Source of the DNA: Nakamurella sp. PAMC28650
GTDB lineage: Bacteria; Actinomycetota; Actinomycetes; Mycobacteriales; Nakamurellaceae
Assembly (NCBI RefSeq): GCF_014303395.1
Contig: NZ_CP060298.1
Span: 5,537,001-5,601,000 of the forward strand
Direction of reading: 5' to 3'
DNA: 64,000 nt
In this document: one piece after another, positions 26,841 through 34,491 of the stretch
How positions within the stretch are numbered: position 1 is the first letter of the stretch
Layout: each line of letters opens with the position of its first letter
The notes under the pieces: model-generated
What the model saw: the letters and a program-made list of their open reading frames with translations, nothing else
What the model was told of the DNA's origin: nothing
Databases searched by the model: none
Translations under genes and position numbers: made by a program

Positions 26841-26891
26841 GGTCATCCGACCAGGGCGGTCGTCCGACCAGGGCGGTCAACCGAGCAGGGC
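26841..26891. repeat. 17-bp tandem repeat at the 3' end of the glutathione peroxidase gene
   Basis: Three 17-bp units beginning GGTCATCCGACCAGGGC (26841, 26858, 26875). The third contains the peroxidase stop codon and its last codons, so the duplication has extended outward from the coding end. Confidence 0.72.
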
Positions 26892-27368
26892 CTCGATGTC
26901 GGCGCGGATCTCGGGAGCGTCGGGTTCGGTGCCTGGACGGTAACGTCCGATCACCGACCCGTCGGCGGCGACCAGGAACTTCTCGAAATTCCACTGCACG
27001 TCACCGGTCTCGCCCTTCGCGTCCTGGGCCTGGGTCAGCGCGGCGTAGATCGGGTCGCGCCCGTCGCCGTTGACCTCCACCTTGTCCGACATCGGGAAGG
27101 TGACCCCGTAGGTGGCCGAGCAGAACTCGGCGATCTCCTCCGCCGTCCCCGGTTCCTGCCCGGCGAACTGGTTGCTGGGGAATCCGATCACGGTGAGTCC
27201 CTTCGCCTCGAACTCCTCGTGCAGGGCCTCGAGCTTGCCGTACTGAGGCGTCAGGCCGCAGCGGCTGGCGACGTTGACGACCAGGGCGGCCCGCCCCGCG
27301 GTCAGCGCTCCGAACGTGGTCGGTTCTCCGGCGAGGGTGGTGACGGGAAGGTCCAAGAGATTGCTCAT
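26877..27368 (-). CDS. Glutathione peroxidase-family thiol peroxidase
   Basis: 163-aa enzyme reducing hydroperoxides. Marks: NVASRCGLTPQY (peroxidatic Cys near residue 36), FPSNQFAGQEPG, and the Trp of WNFEKFLV. Cys replaces selenocysteine, so thioredoxin- or mycothiol-linked reduction is more likely than glutathione in an actinobacterium (inference). It is a single gene divergent from the carboxyltransferase. Confidence 0.94.
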   Translation of the reverse strand: MSNLLDLPVTTLAGEPTTFGALTAGRAALVVNVASRCGLTPQYGKLEALHEEFEAKGLTVIGFPSNQFAGQEPGTAEEIAEFCSATYGVTFPMSDKVEVNGDGRDPIYAALTQAQDAKGETGDVQWNFEKFLVAADGSVIGRYRPGTEPDAPEIRADIEALLG

Positions 27369-27444
27369 CGGGTCTGGCTCCTCGTGGTAGCGGTTTCTTC
27401 GGACAACGATCTGCGGGTATCACCGATTCCCGCACCGCAGTAGC

Positions 27445-28956
27445 GTGACGGCCGTGACCCCACCTCCCGCCGTCCGGCCGGAACGTCTCGGTGCCGCGGA
27501 ACTGATCGAAGTCGTGCTGGACGCCGGCTCGTTCGTCAGCTGGGACTCACCGGTGATCCGGCCCGACGATCTGAGCCAGTCCTACGCGGCCGAACTGGTG
27601 GCCGCCGAGCTCAGGTCCGGTGCGGACGAGTCGGTACTGACCGGGGCCGGGACCATCAGGGGGCGCCGGGTCGCCCTGCTGGTCAACGAGTTCCGCTTCC
27701 TGGGCGGCTCGATCGGCCTCGCTGCCGCCGACCGTCTCGACCTGGCCATCCGCCGTGCCACGCAGGAAGGTCTGCCTCTGCTGGCCGCGACCTCCTCCGG
27801 CGGCACCAGGATGCAGGAGGGCACGCTCGCGTTCGTCCAGATGGTCCGCATCACCGAGGTGATCGTCGCCCACAAGGCCGCCGGGCTGCCGTATCTGGTC
27901 TACCTGCGTCATCCCACCACCGGAGGAGTCTTCGCGTCCTGGGGTTCGCTCGGTCACGTCTCGGTGGGCGAACCCGTTGCGCTGATCGGCTTTCTCGGTC
28001 CGAAGGTCTACCGGGCGCTCTACGGAGCCGAATTTCCGGCTGACGTGCAGACGAGCGAGAACCTGCTCGCCCACGGCCTGCTGGACGCGGTCCTTCCGCC
28101 GCACCGGTTCGCCGACATCAGCTCACGTGCGCTGAACGTCCTGATGCCCGGACCGCTGCCGACCCGGCCAGAGCCCACAGCCGTCGCCGATCAGCCCGAA
28201 TGTTCGGCGTGGGAGTCGATCGAGTTCACCCGGCGGCCGGATCGCCCGGGTGTCCGCGAGTTGCTGCGGTTCGCCGCGACCGACGTGGTGCCGCTCTCGG
28301 GCACCGGTCAGGGCGAGCAGCAATCTGGCCTGCAACTGGTGCTCGCCCGCTTCTCCGGTCTGTCCTGCGTGCTGCTCGGCCAGGACCACGCGCTGCAGTC
28401 CGGCGACACCCTCCTCGGGCCGGCGGCGCTACGGGTGGCCCGGCGCGGCATGCGACTGGCGGCCGAGCTCGACCTGCCGTTGGTCTCCGTCATCGACACT
28501 CCGGGTGCGGCTCTGTCGAAGGAGGCGGAGGAGGGTGGCCTGGCCGGCGAGATCGCCCGCTGCCTGGCTGATCTCGTCGAGCTGGAGGCACCGACGGTGT
28601 GTGTCCTGCTGGGGCAGGGATCAGGTGGTGCAGCGTTGGCGTTGCTCCCGGCCGACCGGGTGATCGCGGCCCGTCATGCCTGGCTCTCCCCGCTGCCGCC
28701 GGAGGGGGCCAGCGCCATCGTCCACGACGGGGACATCTCGTTCGCTGCGGAGATGGCCGGCGCCCAGGGCGTCAGAGCCGTCGATCTGCTCCGCCGCGGA
28801 ATCGTCGACGCGATGGTTCCGGAGTTCGAGCACGCCGGCCAGGAGCCGGCGCCGTTCAGCCGACGGATGGGTGCGGCACTGGCGACGGAACTCGCCGGCG
28901 TGCAGTTGCTGCCTGCTCAGCAGCGTGGCCTCCGGCGGGCCGGGCGCTACCGCTGA
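27445..28956 (+). CDS. Fused acetyl/acyl-CoA carboxylase carboxyltransferase (beta-alpha)
   Basis: 503 aa with two crotonase-like halves. The N-half resembles AccD (LTGAGTIRGRRVALLVNEFRF is split by domain; GGSIGLAAADRL, ATSSGGTRMQEGTLAF, PTTGGVFASWGSLG). The C-half resembles AccA (DTPGAALSKEAEEGGLAGEIAR, GQGSGGAALALLPADRV). The AccD zinc finger is absent. It transfers CO2 from carboxybiotin to an acyl-CoA. No biotin carboxylase or carrier protein lies nearby, so it must use partners encoded elsewhere. GTG 27445 start, divergent from the peroxidase. Confidence 0.88.
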   Translation: MTAVTPPPAVRPERLGAAELIEVVLDAGSFVSWDSPVIRPDDLSQSYAAELVAAELRSGADESVLTGAGTIRGRRVALLVNEFRFLGGSIGLAAADRLDLAIRRATQEGLPLLAATSSGGTRMQEGTLAFVQMVRITEVIVAHKAAGLPYLVYLRHPTTGGVFASWGSLGHVSVGEPVALIGFLGPKVYRALYGAEFPADVQTSENLLAHGLLDAVLPPHRFADISSRALNVLMPGPLPTRPEPTAVADQPECSAWESIEFTRRPDRPGVRELLRFAATDVVPLSGTGQGEQQSGLQLVLARFSGLSCVLLGQDHALQSGDTLLGPAALRVARRGMRLAAELDLPLVSVIDTPGAALSKEAEEGGLAGEIARCLADLVELEAPTVCVLLGQGSGGAALALLPADRVIAARHAWLSPLPPEGASAIVHDGDISFAAEMAGAQGVRAVDLLRRGIVDAMVPEFEHAGQEPAPFSRRMGAALATELAGVQLLPAQQRGLRRAGRYR

Positions 28957-28980
28957 GCCTGCCTTCCAGGGGCCCCGTTG

Positions 28981-29024
28981 ACGTCCTGCACAGTGCGGCC
29001 TGTCGGCCGCACCGTGCAGGACGT
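28981..29024. terminator. Palindromic element, copy 1
   Basis: 20-bp arms (ACGTCCTGCACAGTGCGGCC and its reverse complement with one mismatch) around a TGTC loop, between two convergent genes. It shares its arm with elements at 31402 and 34403. It probably acts as a bidirectional terminator; it may be a REP-like mobile palindrome. Confidence 0.7.
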
Positions 29025-29048
29025 CCCTGGCCTGGCTGGGGTGGACCG

Positions 29049-30194
29049 TCAGAAGGCTCCCGGATAGAAGCCGAGCACTCCCGTCGGGCTGGGGCCGGTG
29101 ACATCGCCGACGTAGAGCTGGATCCGGGCCTTGAAACGGTCCAGCGACTCGCGGTCGGACAGGAATCTGCGCAGGGCGGTCGGGTCGGTGTTCGGGTAGG
29201 CGAAGATCGAGCGGTATCCCGGCGGCACCGGGATGTCCGCTCGGGGGCTCCAGGTCGCGCCACTACTCTGCACCGGAGTCGACAGCAACCAGCTGATGTA
29301 GAGCTTGGCGGCAGCCGGGTGCGGCGACTTCTTCAATATGGCGGCGGTCTGGGCCCACGAGACGAACGGGCTGTGCACCGGGAGGGTGAACCTGGCCGGG
29401 TCGGTCGGAGCGGACTGCAGTCCCGAGAAGGTGGCGAAGGTGGCCTCGGCGTAGCCGCCGTAGACCGCGCCGGCCGACGCCGCCGTCCCGCGCACGAAGG
29501 TCGGGTTCTGCGCCATCAGCTTCTCCAGGTAACCCCAGCCGTACTTCTCGACGAGTTGGCGGAAGAAGAAGAGCACCGCATCGTCGTCGTTCGGATAGGT
29601 GAAGATCAGCTTGCCCTTGAACTCCGGCTTCAGGAAGTCCGAGGCCTCGACCGGTGCCGCGCTTCCCAGCGAGGTGGACGTGACGTTGGCGAAGGCCAGC
29701 ACGACAACGCCGGTGTAGTAACCGTCCTCGTCCTTGAACTGCGGGCGGACCTTCTCGAAGGCCAGCGGCCTGTACTGGCGCAGTGCGCCCTCGCGCTTCC
29801 ACCGGGGAAAGTCGTCCAGGGTCTGCAGCTCGACGACATCGGCGATCACCCGGCCGCTGGACAGCTGCGCGTCGACCCGGGCGTCCTGCACCTTGCTCAG
29901 GTCGACGACCATGTTCAGGTCCATCTTCGGGAACTGCGCCAGGAACCCGTACCTGGCCTGATCCTGCTGGGTCGGGGTGTCGCCGCCGGCGTAGACGGTG
30001 AGCTTGCCACCCTCGGCGAGCGCGGCCCTGTACAACACGGCCAGTTGGTGCTGCTCGTTCGAGATCGAGGCGGGGGCCTTCGCCAACCCGGAGCCGGTGG
30101 CGGCGAAGGAGTTCGTCGGAATGGCGGCGGCCGCTGCCGCCAGCGCACCTGCCCCGCCCAGTAGCACCGCACGACGGCCGAACTGCGGGGTCAT
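29049..30194 (-). CDS. Extracellular solute-binding protein, iron(III)-type
   Basis: 381-aa periplasmic-binding protein type 2 of the AfuA/FbpA group: GKLTVYAGGDTP near residue 60, YYTGVVVLAFANV, GKLIFTYPNDDDAVLFFF and SPHPAAAKLYISWLLS. The N-terminus has a twin-arginine-like signal (FGRRAVLLGGAGALAAAAA). There is no lipobox Cys, so it is probably released or wall-held. No ABC permease or ATPase gene lies beside it. Its ATG overlaps the YceI stop (ATGA), so it is translated with YceI. Confidence 0.87.
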   Translation of the reverse strand: MTPQFGRRAVLLGGAGALAAAAAAIPTNSFAATGSGLAKAPASISNEQHQLAVLYRAALAEGGKLTVYAGGDTPTQQDQARYGFLAQFPKMDLNMVVDLSKVQDARVDAQLSSGRVIADVVELQTLDDFPRWKREGALRQYRPLAFEKVRPQFKDEDGYYTGVVVLAFANVTSTSLGSAAPVEASDFLKPEFKGKLIFTYPNDDDAVLFFFRQLVEKYGWGYLEKLMAQNPTFVRGTAASAGAVYGGYAEATFATFSGLQSAPTDPARFTLPVHSPFVSWAQTAAILKKSPHPAAAKLYISWLLSTPVQSSGATWSPRADIPVPPGYRSIFAYPNTDPTALRRFLSDRESLDRFKARIQLYVGDVTGPSPTGVLGFYPGAF

Positions 30195-30730
30195 GCCGAC
30201 ACCTTGGTGAAGGTCGTAGAGACGGTCAGCGCCAGCCGGCGGCCGGCCATGCCCTTCATCTTGACCAGACCGTGGGCGTAGCGATCGATGGAACCGGTCG
30301 CGGTGACGATCACGGTCGTGCCCTCCAGACGGGTCCCCGTGACGGTCAGTCCCAGCGGAGCAGTCACGCCGGCCGCCGTCAGAGTGCCGACCGCCAGCCA
30401 GATGTCGCCGTCCCTGGTCAGCTCGGTCCCCTGGAATTCGAGGGTAGGGTTCTTCTCGGCGTCCAGGAACGCGGCCGACAGGACGTGTTCGTCCCGCTTG
30501 GGATTGCCGGTCGAGAATGACACTGCCGGGGCGTGCGCGGACACTGCGCTTCCGGTCGCGGGTGAAGCCACCACGAGCTGACCGGTGGCCAGCCGTAGGG
30601 TCCCGTTCACGCCGGCGAGCCCGAACATGTGCCTGGTGGTGAAGGACACGCTGGAGCGGCCCGTCTCGAGCTGATAGGTGCCGGTGGGAATCGCTTCGAC
30701 TGCCGTACCGGCGACTGCTGCACTACTCAT
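30191..30730 (-). CDS. YceI-family protein
   Basis: 179-aa lipocalin-like beta-barrel protein: GTYQLETGRSSVSFTTRHMFG at the start is the YceI signature (given here as family pattern), with NPKRDEHVLSAAFLDAEKNP and FTKVSA at the end. YceI proteins bind isoprenoid-like lipids in the envelope, but there is no clear signal peptide here, so this one may be cytosolic. ATG 30730 is used; GTG 30733 is one codon upstream. Divergent from marR across a 130-bp region with a palindromic operator, which suggests MarR control. Confidence 0.88.
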   Translation of the reverse strand: MSSAAVAGTAVEAIPTGTYQLETGRSSVSFTTRHMFGLAGVNGTLRLATGQLVVASPATGSAVSAHAPAVSFSTGNPKRDEHVLSAAFLDAEKNPTLEFQGTELTRDGDIWLAVGTLTAAGVTAPLGLTVTGTRLEGTTVIVTATGSIDRYAHGLVKMKGMAGRRLALTVSTTFTKVSA

Positions 30731-30808
30731 CACATGCCAGCTTTCGTATCTGGGTGCTCGTCCTGGTCGGGCGGCACCGGCGGGTGCGCGACCTGCGGAC
30801 TACAGGTC

Positions 30809-30822
30809 GTTCAATACTGAAC
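30809..30822. promoter_or_regulatory. Putative MarR operator
   Basis: GTTCAATACTGAAC has 5-bp inverted arms GTTCA/TGAAC. A weaker relative, GTTCAGTTCTGCAC, follows at 30840-30853 next to the marR start. Palindromes of this size between a marR gene and its divergent target are typical autoregulatory sites. Confidence 0.55.
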
Positions 30823-30855
30823 AACAATCTACCGCAGTAGTTCAGTTCTGCACAA

Positions 30856-31341
30856 GTGAGTAGGATGGATCACATGAACCCGGCCGAATGGATCTCTGGA
30901 GACGAGGGCGCCGTGTGGGTGGCCTACCAGCGCGGAAGCCAGCTCCTGGAGCGCGTGATCGATCAGCACCTGCGGGAATCAGCGGACCTGAGCCATCCCG
31001 AGTTCGAGATCCTGTCGCGGCTGGCCGCAGCGCCGGACGGCCGACTGCGCATGGGAGCCCTTGCCGCCCTGCTGGTCTCCCCCAAGACGCGGTTGAACTA
31101 CCAGATCAACCAGCTGGTGGCCCGCGGGCTGGTCACCAGGGAGCCGCACCCCACCGACCGCCGCGGCCTCAACACGGTGATCACCGGCGAGGGAACGCGG
31201 GTGTTCCTGCTCGCGGTGCCCGGACTGGTCCAGACGGTACGCGCGCACGTGTTCGGCATCCTGACCCCCGGCGAGCGGAGCAGTCTGCACACGATCATGG
31301 CGCGCATCGCCGACAACATCGACCCCGGCGCCTGCCTCTGA
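30856..31341 (+). CDS. MarR-family transcriptional regulator
   Basis: About 161 aa. Winged HTH: HPEFEILSRLAAAPDGRLRMGAL is the helix-2/3 region, SPKTRLNYQINQLVARGLVTRE the recognition helix, and HPTDRRGLNTVITGEG the wing. Starts at GTG 30856, ATG 30865 or ATG 30874 are all plausible. It probably represses itself and the divergent yceI/solute-binding pair; the ligand is unknown. Confidence 0.9.
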   Translation: MSRMDHMNPAEWISGDEGAVWVAYQRGSQLLERVIDQHLRESADLSHPEFEILSRLAAAPDGRLRMGALAALLVSPKTRLNYQINQLVARGLVTREPHPTDRRGLNTVITGEGTRVFLLAVPGLVQTVRAHVFGILTPGERSSLHTIMARIADNIDPGACL

Positions 31342-31408
31342 CAGTGTTCCCGGCAACGTCCCGACAGTGTTCCCGGCAACGTCCTGACAGTGTTCCCGGC
31401 AACGTCCT
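31340..31408. repeat. Three 23-bp tandem repeats starting at the marR stop
   Basis: GACAGTGTTCCCGGCAACGTCC plus C or T, repeated at 31340, 31363 and 31386 with almost no divergence. Unit one begins inside the TGA of marR. The third unit runs into the palindromic element at 31402. Confidence 0.8.
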
Positions 31409-31445
31409 GCAGAGTGCGGCCAATAGGCCGCACTCTGCAGGACGT
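31402..31445. terminator. Palindromic element, copy 2
   Basis: Perfect 20-bp arms (ACGTCCTGCAGAGTGCGGCC) with an AATA loop, the same 20-4-20 architecture as copy 1. Located between marR and the LLM-hemerythrin gene. Confidence 0.72.
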
Positions 31446-31517
31446 CCGGGGGCGGTGGAGCCCGGGGGTAGTGTCGCAGGATCATCTTAAGTTGACGCAT
31501 CATCCAAGGACGGCGAC

Positions 31518-33056
31518 ATGACCGACTACGGCCACCCCCTGCTGTTCGGGTCCTTCGTGTCCTCTGGGTCCGCCCGTCCGGAGGAAGCCGTTGCGCTGTC
31601 AGTGGTCTCGGAGCATTCCGGCCTGGATCTGGTGACCTTCCAGGACCATCCCTACCAGCCGGCCATGCTCGACACCTGGACCCTGATGTCCTACGTCGCC
31701 GCCCGCACCGAACGGGTCCACCTGTCGGCCAACGTCATCAACCTGCCGTTGCGACCACCGGCGGTGCTGGCCAGGGCGGCCGCGACCCTGGACCGGCTGT
31801 CCGGCGGACGGGTGGATCTCGGACTCGGCGCCGGTGCGTTCTGGGACGCCATCGAGGCGATGGGCGGAACGCGTTTGACCGCAGGTGATTCGGTCGAAGC
31901 CCTGGCCGAGGCGATCGCCGTCATCCGGGCGATCTGGGACACGTCAGAGAAGGGCGGGGTCTTCCTGGCGGGCCAGCACTACCCGATCCACGGCGCCAAA
32001 CGCGGACCGGCTCCGCTGCACGAAATACCCATCTGGCTCGGGGCCTACAAGCCGCGGATGCTCGGCCTGGTCGGCACTCTGGCCGACGGGTGGTTGCCGT
32101 CGATGGGGTACCTGCCATCGACGTCCGCGCTGGCCGAGGGCAACGCCCGGATCGATGACGCAGCCGCTGCGGCCGGCCGTGATCCACACGACATCCGCCG
32201 CCTTCTCAATCTCCGGCCCGAAGATCTCGACGTCGACCGGCTGGCCGAACTGGCCCTGGAGTACGGGATCAGTGTTTTCATCGCCCCGGGCGACCATGCC
32301 GCGGACATCGAACGATTCGGCGCCGAGACGATGCCGGCTGTCCTGGAGATCGTCGAGAACGACAGTAGAACGGCTCGGATCGGTTCCCCCACAGTCGCTG
32401 TGCACACCGCCACAGTGTCGATCGCGCCGCCGGTCGATCACGTTCCGGACGCGCTGGGCGTCCGCCCCACCCCGGACACCGGCGAGCGCCTGCTGGCGTC
32501 ATCGCCCTGGCAGGAGTCGGAAAGGCCATACCCGCCGGTTCCGGACGACGTCGTGTACACCGACATGGGGCGAGCGGTCGCCGGTCACCTCATCGACGTG
32601 CACGACCACCTGCGGAAGGAACTCGAGCAGGTGCGTGATGTCATCAGGCAGGTCACCGCCGGCCTGATGGACGCCGGCGCTGCCCGCTCGGAGATCAATG
32701 CGATGACGATGCGCCAGAACGAGTGGACGGTCGGCGCGTACTGCGCGTCGTATTGCCGGCTGGTCACCGCGCACCATTCGTTGGAGGACCGGAGCATCTT
32801 CGTGCACCTGCGGAGGTCGGACGCCACCCTGGTGCCGACCGTCGACCGACTGCAGGCCGAGCACATCGTCATCCACGAGGTGCTCGAGGACGTCGACGCG
32901 GCGCTCGTCGCTTTCATCAGGGATCCCACCGGTCGTCGTGGGCTGCAGCATGCCGTCGATGCCCTGACGGATACCCTGCTGTCCCACCTGTCCTACGAGG
33001 AGCGGGCACTGGTCGAACCGCTGGCCAGGTACGGCATGGTCCCCGGCCAGGTCTGA
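31518..33056 (+). CDS. LLM-class flavin-dependent oxidoreductase fused to a hemerythrin domain
   Basis: 512 aa. Residues 1-290 are a bacterial luciferase-like (F420/FMN) TIM barrel: LTTFQDHP-type region, RLSGGRVDLGLGAGAFWDAIEA, IWLGAYKPRMLGLVGTLADGWLPS. After a linker (about 290-350) comes a four-helix HHE hemerythrin module about 355-505: HLIDVHDHLRKELEQV, LVTAHHSLEDRSIF, LQAEHIVIHEVLED and LLSHLSYEERAL give the His/Glu ligands for a di-iron site. This pairs a flavin site with an oxygen- or NO-sensing iron centre. The combination is unusual; the frame is continuous with no internal start needed. Confidence 0.88.
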   Translation: MTDYGHPLLFGSFVSSGSARPEEAVALSVVSEHSGLDLVTFQDHPYQPAMLDTWTLMSYVAARTERVHLSANVINLPLRPPAVLARAAATLDRLSGGRVDLGLGAGAFWDAIEAMGGTRLTAGDSVEALAEAIAVIRAIWDTSEKGGVFLAGQHYPIHGAKRGPAPLHEIPIWLGAYKPRMLGLVGTLADGWLPSMGYLPSTSALAEGNARIDDAAAAAGRDPHDIRRLLNLRPEDLDVDRLAELALEYGISVFIAPGDHAADIERFGAETMPAVLEIVENDSRTARIGSPTVAVHTATVSIAPPVDHVPDALGVRPTPDTGERLLASSPWQESERPYPPVPDDVVYTDMGRAVAGHLIDVHDHLRKELEQVRDVIRQVTAGLMDAGAARSEINAMTMRQNEWTVGAYCASYCRLVTAHHSLEDRSIFVHLRRSDATLVPTVDRLQAEHIVIHEVLEDVDAALVAFIRDPTGRRGLQHAVDALTDTLLSHLSYEERALVEPLARYGMVPGQV

Positions 33057-33123
33057 CCGCGCGAAGCTTCGAATATCGCCTGGATCCGGAGTAGCGTCTG
33101 GTCCAAAGACCGTCGGATTTCAG

Positions 33124-33441
33124 ATGACCGAGGGAGGCGACGTGCGCGGTTGGCTTGAAACCGTCTGTGGGCTCGTGCTTCTTCTCCTCGTTCTCCCCTC
33201 GGCCGACGCCGGGAGTGGGCAATTGGCGTTGACTGCGGCGATCGCCGCCCTCGCCATCATGGCCACGGTGCTCGTCTGCGCCGCCCGGGAGCCCGCCGGC
33301 CGGCGACAGGCCGCAGCCGGGGTCGCACCGCTGGATGCCAGCGAACGCCGCCTGCACGGCGCTTTCCGCAGGCTCAGCAGCCCGGACACGCCCGGTCGTC
33401 CGCGATCTCGTGCACCCGGATCCGGTCCACGACCGACCTGA
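33124..33441 (+). CDS. Small membrane protein upstream of yidC (possibly DUF6412)
   Basis: Up to 105 aa with two hydrophobic segments (VCGLVLLLLVLP and ALTAAIAALAIMATVLVCAA) and a basic cytosolic tail. Small proteins of this kind (DUF6412-like) often precede a second yidC gene in actinobacteria; I assign this from layout and topology only. Starts at ATG 33124 or GTG 33142. It lies 130 bp before yidC on the same strand. Confidence 0.65.
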   Translation: MTEGGDVRGWLETVCGLVLLLLVLPSADAGSGQLALTAAIAALAIMATVLVCAAREPAGRRQAAAGVAPLDASERRLHGAFRRLSSPDTPGRPRSRAPGSGPRPT

Positions 33442-33571
33442 GCCTGCGCGACAACCACTTCCACGCCTCAGGTCCCGGTCACTCCTACCCATCCGACCGG
33501 ATCCCCGTGCTCTGCCGCGCCTCTCGTACGGCTGCGCCGCATCGAGCACGCCCAGCAGTGAGGCCCCTTCC

Positions 33572-34396
33572 ATGCTCGACTTCATCTATTTCCCGGTGTC
33601 CGCCCTCTTGTGGGCCTGGCACCAGATCTTCGCCCTTGTCCTGGGATCGGCCGACGGTATTGCGTGGACGCTGTCTGTCGTCTTCCTCGTCCTGACCCTT
33701 CGCGCGGCGCTGTTCCTACCGTTCCTCCGGCAGGCCCGTCGCCAACGGGTCGTGCAACGGTTGCAGCCACAGATCAAAACGCTGCAACGCCACCATGCGG
33801 GTGATCGCATCGCCCTCGCCAAAGCGACCCAGGATCTGCACAAGGCCAACGGGATCAGTCCGCTCGGCGGATGCCTTCCCGGCATCGCCCAGGCACTGAT
33901 GTTCCTCGGCCTCTACCACGTGCTGCGGTCGTTCAACCGCACCGGAGCGCCGCTGCGACTGAGCATTGCGGACAACGCCACGACGCCGAACTACGTCTTC
34001 GGCCTACCCGACGTGCAGAATTTTCTCGGCGCCAAGCTGGCCGGGTCGCCACTCTCGGCGGCGATCAGATCGACCACATCCCAGCTGGCCGCCTACAGCG
34101 ATCACGTGACGAGGTTCGACGTCGTCCTCGTCGCGCTGCCGCTGATGCTCATCGCTGCGTTGGCAACGTATTTCACCGCCCGGGCGGCCGTGAAGAGACA
34201 GTCCACCCCGGGGCCGATCAACCCGCAGGCATCGATCATGAACAAGCTGACCATCTGGGTCCTTCCCCTCGGCGTCCTGCTCGGTGGTGCATTCCTCCCG
34301 GTGGCGATTCTGATCTATTGGCTGACCAACAATGCCTGCACCCTCGCACTGCAGCATTTCGTCAACCGCAGACTCGATCACGAGCAGTCGGGGTAG
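33572..34396 (+). CDS. YidC/Oxa1-family membrane protein insertase
   Basis: 274 aa. YidC core: N-terminal MLDFIYFPVSALLWAWHQ, a helix with the Arg of LTLRAALFLPFLRQA in the hydrophilic groove, cytosolic loop KTLQRHHAGDRIALAKA, NGISPLGGCLPGIAQALMFLGLY, later helices and IYWLTNNACTLALQHFVNRRL. The C-terminal basic tail is short. Typical chromosomal YidC in this phylum sits with rnpA/rpmH; this copy has a different setting and is likely a paralogue for a subset of substrates. Confidence 0.9.
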   Translation: MLDFIYFPVSALLWAWHQIFALVLGSADGIAWTLSVVFLVLTLRAALFLPFLRQARRQRVVQRLQPQIKTLQRHHAGDRIALAKATQDLHKANGISPLGGCLPGIAQALMFLGLYHVLRSFNRTGAPLRLSIADNATTPNYVFGLPDVQNFLGAKLAGSPLSAAIRSTTSQLAAYSDHVTRFDVVLVALPLMLIAALATYFTARAAVKRQSTPGPINPQASIMNKLTIWVLPLGVLLGGAFLPVAILIYWLTNNACTLALQHFVNRRLDHEQSG

Positions 34397-34402
34397 CAGA
34401 GA

Positions 34403-34460
34403 CCCGCTGACGTCCTGCAGAGTGCTGGCTATAGCCACCACTCTGCAGGACGTCAGCGGG
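34403..34460. terminator. Palindromic element, copy 3
   Basis: 28-bp arms starting CCCGCTGACGTCCTGCAGAG, a 2-nt AT loop and a single mismatch. It lies between the convergent yidC and aldehyde dehydrogenase genes. The inner half differs from copies 1 and 2 but the ACGTCCTGCAGAGTG core is the same. Confidence 0.72.
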
Positions 34461-34491
34461 TGCGGCACGTCAGCGGGCGTGGGGCAGGTCT

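Noticed and set aside
33085-33110. GGTC-CAAA-GACC as a third GntR operator upstream of the yidC region
   Set aside because: The half-site spacing is 2 bp longer than in GGTCTAGACC and nothing links it to the amine regulon.
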